Shown: positions 59,002 through 64,000 of the stretch, one piece after another
Numbering within the stretch: the stretch's first letter is position 1
Layout of the letters: each line of letters begins with the position of its first letter
Assembly: GCA_965250275.1 (NCBI GenBank)
Contig: OZ252297.1
Span: 1,240,001-1,304,000 of the forward strand
Direction: 5' to 3'
Length of the DNA stretch: 64,000 nucleotides
Source: G965250275 sp965250275
GTDB lineage: Bacteria > Pseudomonadota > Alphaproteobacteria > Rhodobacterales > Rhodobacteraceae
Position numbers and translations under genes: made by a program
Notes under the pieces: generated by a model
Databases searched by the model: none
Seen by the model: only the letters and a program-made list of their open reading frames with translations
Told to the model about the DNA's origin: nothing

Positions 59002-60654
59002 TTACTCCGGCAGGGCGAATGTCCAGATGGATCCTCCAGCAGGATAGCCCGCCAAACGCTCATCGCCAGAGAAGAGCGTATAAACCGCGCCACTGCCCAC
59101 AGCGAGGCTGACATATTGGCGACCGTCCATGTCCCATGTCATCGGTTGGCCGACGATGCCCGTGCCCACGTTGAACTCATAGAGCTTTTCACCGGTCTCG
59201 GCGTGGAATGCTTCGAACATGCCGGTCTGCGTACCGGTAAAGACCAGGTCGCCGCCCGTGGACAGGATGCCGGCAAAGCGGGGAACCTCCGTGCCGTCCT
59301 CCCACTTCACATCTCCGGTCATCGGGTCAATCGCGCGCAGATACCCGCGGTTCTGGTCCGGCCAATCCCAGCTGAACTCCGCCCCGAAATAGAACACCCC
59401 AGCCCGGTAGGTCGGCTCCACGGCTTTGTAGTTCATGCCGATGTTGAGCGTGTTGATAAAGGCGGTGTTCTGCTCTGGATGGTATGACATGGGCGACCAG
59501 TTCTTGCCGCCAAAGGCGCTGGGCCAGAACGTTACCTGTTCGCCGGTGCGCGCACCCTCCGCGACCGCCGTCTGCACCGGCTTGCCGGTTTCCAGATCGA
59601 TGCTCTCTGCCCAGTCCACGCGATCGACGAACTTGTTGGCTGCGATCAGTTTGCCGGTCGCGCGGTCCAGAACGTAGAAGAACCCGTTGCGGTTGGCTTG
59701 CATCACCACCTTGTTGCCATCGATCTCAGCCAGCACCAGTTCATTCGTGGCGTCATAGTCGAAGGGATCGTTCGGAGTGGTCTGGTAGTGCCACTTGATC
59801 TCGCCGGTCTTTGGATCCAGCGCCAGGATCGACGTGGTGAAAAGGTTGTCTCCCGGGCGTACGCCAGCGTTCCATGGGCCGGCATTTCCGGTGCCCCAGA
59901 AGACCAGATCCAGTTCCGGATCATAGGTGCCGGTCAGCCAAGCCGGGCCACCGCCGCGTTCCCAGGCGTCGCTGTCAGGCCAGGTTTCCGATCCTGGCTG
60001 CCCAGGTTCGGGAACGGTGTATGTGCGCCACAGTTGCTCGCCGGTGTTTGCGTCGTAGGCTTCGATGTAGCCGCGGATGCCGTATTCACCGCCTGAGATG
60101 CCGACGATCACAACACCATCCACAACAAGCGGCGCGACGGTAAAGGAATACCCGGCCTTGAAGTCGATCGAGTTCGATTTCCAGAGCTCTTCGCCGGTCG
60201 TGGCATCCATTGCCAGCACGTTGGCGTCTAGCGTGGTCCGGAAAAGCTTGCCATCGTAAAGCGCAACACCGCGGTTCACGATCCCGCAGCACGCCACACG
60301 TGGCGTTTCAGCGGGGTACTCGACGCCGACCTTCCACATTTGTGCGCCGGTGGCAGCATCCAGCGCCATCGTTGATTTGTGTGTCGTGACATACATCACG
60401 CCGTCCTTGATCAGCGGGAAGCTCTCCTGTCCGCGACTGTCATCAAGGCTATAGGCCCAGACCGGGGTCATCTTGGACACGTTGTCTGTATTGATCTGAT
60501 CCAGCGGACTGTACCGCTTCTGATCGTAGCCCATGCCGTAGGTCAGCACGTTGCTGGTATCGCTGGTGTCATTGATCAGGTCGTCGGCGGATTGAGCCAA
60601 AGCGGATCCGGTTAGAGCCACAGACAATGCGACCACAGAACAAAGTGTTTTCAT
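59002..60654 (-). CDS. PQQ-dependent alcohol dehydrogenase, probably lanthanide-dependent
   Basis: This 550-residue eight-bladed quinoprotein has a signal peptide (1-20) and the vicinal cysteine pair Cys122-Cys123. Metal and catalytic ligands are visible: Glu190 (SGGEYG), Asn257 (GTGNAGPWN), catalytic Asp299 and, two residues on, Asp301 (FDYDATNE). The extra Asp is the mark of XoxF/PedH/ExaF-type enzymes that use a lanthanide and not calcium. Tryptophan-docking repeats are present. GGGAGG precedes ATG 60654. A 14-bp palindrome sits just upstream of that. The substrate alcohol is unknown. Confidence 0.9.
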   Translation of the reverse strand: MKTLCSVVALSVALTGSALAQSADDLINDTSDTSNVLTYGMGYDQKRYSPLDQINTDNVSKMTPVWAYSLDDSRGQESFPLIKDGVMYVTTHKSTMALDAATGAQMWKVGVEYPAETPRVACCGIVNRGVALYDGKLFRTTLDANVLAMDATTGEELWKSNSIDFKAGYSFTVAPLVVDGVVIVGISGGEYGIRGYIEAYDANTGEQLWRTYTVPEPGQPGSETWPDSDAWERGGGPAWLTGTYDPELDLVFWGTGNAGPWNAGVRPGDNLFTTSILALDPKTGEIKWHYQTTPNDPFDYDATNELVLAEIDGNKVVMQANRNGFFYVLDRATGKLIAANKFVDRVDWAESIDLETGKPVQTAVAEGARTGEQVTFWPSAFGGKNWSPMSYHPEQNTAFINTLNIGMNYKAVEPTYRAGVFYFGAEFSWDWPDQNRGYLRAIDPMTGDVKWEDGTEVPRFAGILSTGGDLVFTGTQTGMFEAFHAETGEKLYEFNVGTGIVGQPMTWDMDGRQYVSLAVGSGAVYTLFSGDERLAGYPAGGSIWTFALPE

Positions 60655-61021
60655 TTTTCCTCCCAACCGGATCAATCCGGCATCAGTAAGTGTTCGGCTT
60701 CATTCTTTGTCGGCCATCTTTCCGCTGCACGAGGTCCGCCGGCCCTCAACGAAAGCGGCGGACGCCCAACATGCCTTTTCCCAATCTGCACCTGAGAAAC
60801 GATCCCATGGTGCTAGCCGTCCTCCCAAATCGTCTTTGAATTCCAAAGCTGGGTCAGGCGATGTTCGATGGCTCACTCGGACAAGGTTCCAAAGACCGGC
60901 GGCAAAAAGCAAGTACTTTCCGTGTGAACTTGTTTTTTGATCGGTGCCGGGACAGCCAGAAGAGTGCTTCAGGGTCAGCCAGCTTTCGAAGACGGACGTC
61001 TGGCATTGGTCCGAATTGAGA
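60655..61021. other. Leader region of the alcohol dehydrogenase cluster
   Basis: About 370 bases lie between the ROK gene end and the dehydrogenase start. A perfect palindrome CCGGAT-CA-ATCCGG at 60667-60680 is directly upstream of the ribosome binding site, and could form a hairpin over the leader or bind a regulator. No convincing gene was found; short frames have no family features. No REE-responsive element was recognised. Confidence 0.45.
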
Positions 61022-62224
61022 TCAGGTTTCGACCAGATACTTGCTTGAAAGCGGGAGACTGGCAGCGCCGAGAGCCCTCGCGTCCGAGCCAATTGTCCCC
61101 GCTTCGATGGTCGGGCATTCCAGCCCTGTCAAATTCGCGTCGGCCACATTCATCTTGATTGCGCGCACCAATCGATCACGGACGTTGACCGGCATCCAGC
61201 CGTCGACCTTGACGCTTTCAAAGTCGATCACACTGCACGCAGTGACGATGGCATGTGCGATGCCGTGCGCCGCCACTGCTATCCAGCTTTGGATCGGCTC
61301 CTCTGGAATGTCCCACGTTTCGGCATCTTCCCACATGGAACTGACGTCTTTTCCCGTCGACTGAAGCGATCGCTCCAGAAGGTAGAGGCTGGCAACGTCG
61401 ATCAGAGGCCGCACCTTGCCTTCGCTGTCGGGGACGGGCAAAGGTCCCAAAGCGCCCGCGTTCCCCCGGCCGGAAAAGATCCCGCCATTCAAAACAACGC
61501 CGCCGCCGATGAAATAGCCTACGTAGAAGTACAAGAAATCCCGTGGCTGATCCGATGGCCCGAACACAAGCTCAGCACCACATGCCGCTGTTGCATCATT
61601 TTGCAGGAAGACAGGCATTCTCAAGGTAGACGACAAGCTGGCTTGCAGATCTGCGGTTCGCCACCCGTCGAGATTCTCTTGCGGAACCTGCAGGGTTTGA
61701 GCCCAGTCCCAGATGAAAAAGGGCATCGCGATACCGATGCCGGCGACCTTACCGCGCAACTCCGGCGGCAGGCTCTCAACCAGTTCCTCTACACTCTCGT
61801 TCGAAAAGCGCAGGGTTTCATGAGGTGTCGGATAAGCATATGTCTTTTTTCTGCGGTCTCGGATCTGGCCCAGGAAGTCGGTCAGCACCAATTCCATGCT
61901 GCGACGTCCGACTTTGAGACCCAAAAACAGAGCGCCGTCTGCGTTCAACCGCATTGGAACAGTCGGTTGGCCAACCTTCCCGCGCACCGGATCACAGCGC
62001 AGCAAAAGCCCGTCTTCCTCGAGTTGTCGCATGATGACCGAGACGGTTTGAGCGGACAAACCGGTCATGCGCGCGATTTCGGATTTGGCCAGCGCATCGT
62101 GTTTTCTCACCAGCGAAAGCACCAGCCGCTCATTGCGCGCCCGCATGCCACTTTGGTTCGACCCCCGCATCTGCAAGGCCCGGGGATCAAATGGTGCAGC
62201 ACTGTCGGCGGAAAAATTGCTCAC
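61022..62224 (-). CDS. ROK family transcriptional regulator
   Basis: This 400-residue protein has an N-terminal winged helix (KHDALAKSEIARMTGLSAQTVSVIMRQLEEDGLL) followed by a ROK sugar-kinase-like domain with GGGVVLNGGIFSGRGNAGALG. The usual C-x-C-G-x-x-G-C zinc motif of ROK repressors is not evident. The GTG start has GGAGG close upstream. It is divergent from a sugar ABC transporter operon, with AT-rich repeats between, so it likely represses that operon and responds to its sugar. Confidence 0.88.
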   Translation of the reverse strand: MSNFSADSAAPFDPRALQMRGSNQSGMRARNERLVLSLVRKHDALAKSEIARMTGLSAQTVSVIMRQLEEDGLLLRCDPVRGKVGQPTVPMRLNADGALFLGLKVGRRSMELVLTDFLGQIRDRRKKTYAYPTPHETLRFSNESVEELVESLPPELRGKVAGIGIAMPFFIWDWAQTLQVPQENLDGWRTADLQASLSSTLRMPVFLQNDATAACGAELVFGPSDQPRDFLYFYVGYFIGGGVVLNGGIFSGRGNAGALGPLPVPDSEGKVRPLIDVASLYLLERSLQSTGKDVSSMWEDAETWDIPEEPIQSWIAVAAHGIAHAIVTACSVIDFESVKVDGWMPVNVRDRLVRAIKMNVADANLTGLECPTIEAGTIGSDARALGAASLPLSSKYLVET

Positions 62225-62269
62225 GCGGCCTCCTCCATGAGGAGAAATTTGATCGGTCGGCAGGTCGCC

Positions 62270-62303
62270 GTCAATAATAATTCACAGAGATTTATTTATT
62301 GAC
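62270..62303. promoter_or_regulatory. AT-rich inverted repeat, likely ROK operator
   Basis: GTCAATAATAA (62270-62280) and TTTATTTATTGAC (62291-62303) mirror each other around a ten-base centre. The site lies in the 180-base gap between divergent rok and sugar transporter genes, close to the expected promoters of both. Confidence 0.6.
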
Positions 62304-62405
62304 TCGGGCTGTGAGTCCCGTGTTCACTTTTCAAGGTGGCGGGTCCGAAGGCTCGCTCTGTGCCGGCCCGAATGGGCAAGAAAAATGGGAGGAAGAGACG
62401 TGAAC

Positions 62406-63425
62406 ATGAAAAGGCTTATCGGTGCATCCGCGCTCGCGCTGACTGCAATGGCTGGCACCGCTTCTGCGGATGCTCATTCTACGACAGTTTGTCTGATCAC
62501 CAAAACCGACACCAATCCGTTCTTTGTCAAAATGAAGGAAGGCGCGACGGCCAAAGCCGAAGAACTCGGTATGACCCTGAAGGCATTCGCCGGCAAGGTT
62601 GACGGTGATCATGAAACCCAAGTTCAGGCGATTGAGACGTGCATTTTGGATGGCGCCAAGGGTATCTTGCTGACCGCATCCGACACCTCGTCCATCGTGC
62701 CGGCTGTCGAGCAGGCGCGCGAAGCGGGCCTGCTTGTCATTGCATTGGACACGCCGCTGTCACCCATCGATTCCGCTGACGCGACCTTTGCGACAGACAA
62801 CTTTCTGGCCGGCCTTTTGATCGGACAATGGGCCAAGGCAGCAATGGGCGATGGCGCAGATGATGCCGTGATCGCAACGCTCGACCTGAATGTCAGCCAA
62901 CCCACAGTGGACGTCCTCCGCAATCAGGGATTCCTGGAAGGATTCGGCGTGGATCTCGGCGACCCCAATGTAATCGGGGATGAAACTGATCCGCGTCTGG
63001 TGGGCAGCGATGTCACGGATGGCAACGAAGAAGGCGGACGCCGTGCCATGGAAAACCTTCTGGCCAAGAATCCAATGATCAACGTCGTTCACACAATCAA
63101 TGAACCGGCAGCGGCTGGCGCATACGAAGCCCTCAAAGCGATCGGGCGTGAGAACGATGTTCTGATCGTATCTGTGGATGGTGGGTGCCCCGGTGTACAA
63201 AACGTTGCGGATGGTGTGATCGGCGCGACCTCGCAGCAGTATCCGCTGCTGATGGCGTCCCTTGGAGTTGAGGCGGTTAAGAAATGGGCGGATAGCGGGG
63301 AGAAGCCTGAACCCACCCCTGGAAAAGACTTCTTTGATACCGGCGTTGCGCTCGTAACTGATCAGGCTGTCGATGGTGTCGAATCCATTTCCGTCAAAGA
63401 AGGCATGGACCTTTGCTGGGGCTGA
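62406..63425 (+). CDS. Sugar ABC transporter substrate-binding protein (fructose/ribose type)
   Basis: This 339-residue type I periplasmic binding protein has a signal peptide (1-22). The body resembles FrcB/RbsB-type proteins: ITKTDTNPFFVKMKEGATAKAEELG and the DGGCPGVQNVADGVIGATSQQYP hinge segment. The start at ATG 62406 is preferred, and an in-frame GTG two codons upstream is also close to GGGAGG. A ROK regulator is divergent and a permease gene follows, as in fructose (frc) operons of Rhizobiales and Rhodobacterales. The sugar is not certain. Confidence 0.88.
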   Translation: MKRLIGASALALTAMAGTASADAHSTTVCLITKTDTNPFFVKMKEGATAKAEELGMTLKAFAGKVDGDHETQVQAIETCILDGAKGILLTASDTSSIVPAVEQAREAGLLVIALDTPLSPIDSADATFATDNFLAGLLIGQWAKAAMGDGADDAVIATLDLNVSQPTVDVLRNQGFLEGFGVDLGDPNVIGDETDPRLVGSDVTDGNEEGGRRAMENLLAKNPMINVVHTINEPAAAGAYEALKAIGRENDVLIVSVDGGCPGVQNVADGVIGATSQQYPLLMASLGVEAVKKWADSGEKPEPTPGKDFFDTGVALVTDQAVDGVESISVKEGMDLCWG

Positions 63426-63437
63426 TCTAGCCAAGTC

Positions 63438-63461
63438 CCGGAGGGCGAACCTGCCCTCCGG
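63438..63461 (+). promoter_or_regulatory. Intercistronic hairpin after the binding-protein gene
   Basis: CCGGAGGGC (63438-63446) and GCCCTCCGG (63453-63461) are perfect 9-bp arms around GAACCT, with no U-run after them. Such hairpins often protect the 3' end of binding-protein mRNA and lower permease levels. Confidence 0.65.
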
Positions 63462-63546
63462 CACCTCTTGCGTGGCGACAAGCGCCGCGCCATCTGTCAA
63501 CGTTCTTCTGATGTGCAGAACGACCCGTCGGGAGGGAGGATAGGCC

Positions 63547-64000
63547 ATGTCAACGCGAGGCACTGACCCGGGCAACTTCGAAGCCGCAGCAGAGGGCAGC
63601 CCCGAACAGATTGCCGATTTCGAGGTCCATAACACAGGTCTCGTCGGGCGTATCCAGCATCTCTTGCATGTCAATCCCTCGCTGGTTCCGCTGATCGTAC
63701 TGGTGGCGGCGATTGTGATTTTCGGACTGCTGCTGGGGTCGAAATTTTTCTCGCCCTTCGCGCTGACGTTGATCCTTCAGCAAGTGCAGATCGTCGGGAT
63801 CGTTGCTGCGGCCCAGAGCCTTGTGATCCTGACGGCTGGTATTGATCTGAGCGTCGGGGCGATCATGGTGATGTCCTCCGTGGTGATGGGTCAGTTTACC
63901 TTTCGCTACGGGCTGCCTCCGACAGTCGCGATCATCTGCGGACTTATGGTCGGAACCTTGATCGGGGCCATCAATGGCTGGCTCGTGAGCCGTGTAAAAC
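63547..64000 (+). CDS. Sugar ABC transporter permease (FrcC/RbsC type), 5' part
   Basis: The first 151 codons of a permease begin at ATG 63547 after GGGAGGGAGGA. Residues 1-45 are a cytoplasmic tail, then hydrophobic helices follow (LVPLIVLVAAIVIFGLLLGSKFF). QIVGIVAAAQSLVILTAGIDLSVGAIMVMSSV is the hallmark stretch of the RbsC/FrcC family. The gene runs off the window. An ATPase gene is expected next. Confidence 0.9.
   Translation, partial: MSTRGTDPGNFEAAAEGSPEQIADFEVHNTGLVGRIQHLLHVNPSLVPLIVLVAAIVIFGLLLGSKFFSPFALTLILQQVQIVGIVAAAQSLVILTAGIDLSVGAIMVMSSVVMGQFTFRYGLPPTVAIICGLMVGTLIGAINGWLVSRVK

Noticed and set aside
60700..61092. 130-codon minus-strand frame before the dehydrogenase
   Set aside because: Overlaps the ROK 3' end, no ribosome binding site, no recognisable fold.
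1..64000. tRNA, rRNA, SRP RNA, intact IS or prophage
   Set aside because: No T-loop or SRP core motifs, integrase or complete transposase were seen. A covariance search would settle small RNAs.

Overview
The window reads as a chromosomal segment of a marine alphaproteobacterium of the Rhodobacteraceae (Roseobacter group). This is inferred from the aroA-cmk...rpsA-ihfB and trpF-x-trpB gene orders, rplY next to pth, DUF6525 and DUF2237 proteins, an MUR/Zur-type zinc regulon, high GC with short intergenic gaps, and many four-base ATGA gene overlaps. No tRNA, rRNA, CRISPR array or intact mobile element was seen. Both ends cut genes: aroA on the left and a sugar ABC permease on the right.

Layout. 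1-8.7 kb is core housekeeping: aroA end, cmk, rpsA, ihfB, a LapA-domain protein, trpF, a membrane protein and trpB. Between cmk and rpsA lies an accessory pocket with a wrecked IS5-type transposase and an AT-richer small membrane protein. 8.8-10.2 kb holds two secreted Asp-rich proteins followed by a membrane-anchored LuxR-type regulator. 10.2-16.5 kb carries DUF2237, a serine hydrolase, DUF2332, pth, an IsdG-like monooxygenase, rplY, an MFS transporter and a sulfotransferase. 16.5-23.6 kb is catabolic: lldD, a Tat-exported nitroreductase-like protein with a MarR regulator under a 34-bp palindrome, MaoC, two SDRs, a citryl-CoA-lyase-like enzyme and a family III CoA-transferase. 23.8-33.8 kb has an adenylate cyclase, a LysR regulator divergent from a CmcJ/LLM/SDR operon, a winged-helix/TPR regulator, a 1-Cys peroxiredoxin, a rhodanese and a MATE exporter with a structured leader.

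33.9-41 kb is a zinc-starvation regulon. Three sites resembling ATGTTAT-N3-ATAACAT mark a five-gene GTPase operon (two COG0523 GTPases, DUF1826, an internally deleted adhC minigene, DUF6525), znuA (with a very large His/Asp-rich loop) and zur-znuC-znuB. 41-49 kb carries a SnoaL-like protein, a DUF3592-like membrane protein, an EamA exporter, and a SulP / PPK2 / proton P-type ATPase set.

49.5-60.7 kb is the most coherent system: pqqABCDE faces a nine-gene minus-strand cluster. That cluster encodes a PQQ alcohol dehydrogenase carrying the Asp-x-Asp signature of lanthanide-dependent enzymes, a cytochrome c, a XoxJ-like binding protein, a second ABC-type binding protein, a beta-propeller protein, an unrecognised small periplasmic protein, an ABC ATPase and permease, and a DUF1194 protein with a metal-site motif. 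The best reading is periplasmic lanthanide-dependent alcohol oxidation coupled to its own cofactor supply and an ABC system. The window ends with a ROK regulator divergent from a fructose/ribose-type ABC transporter operon.
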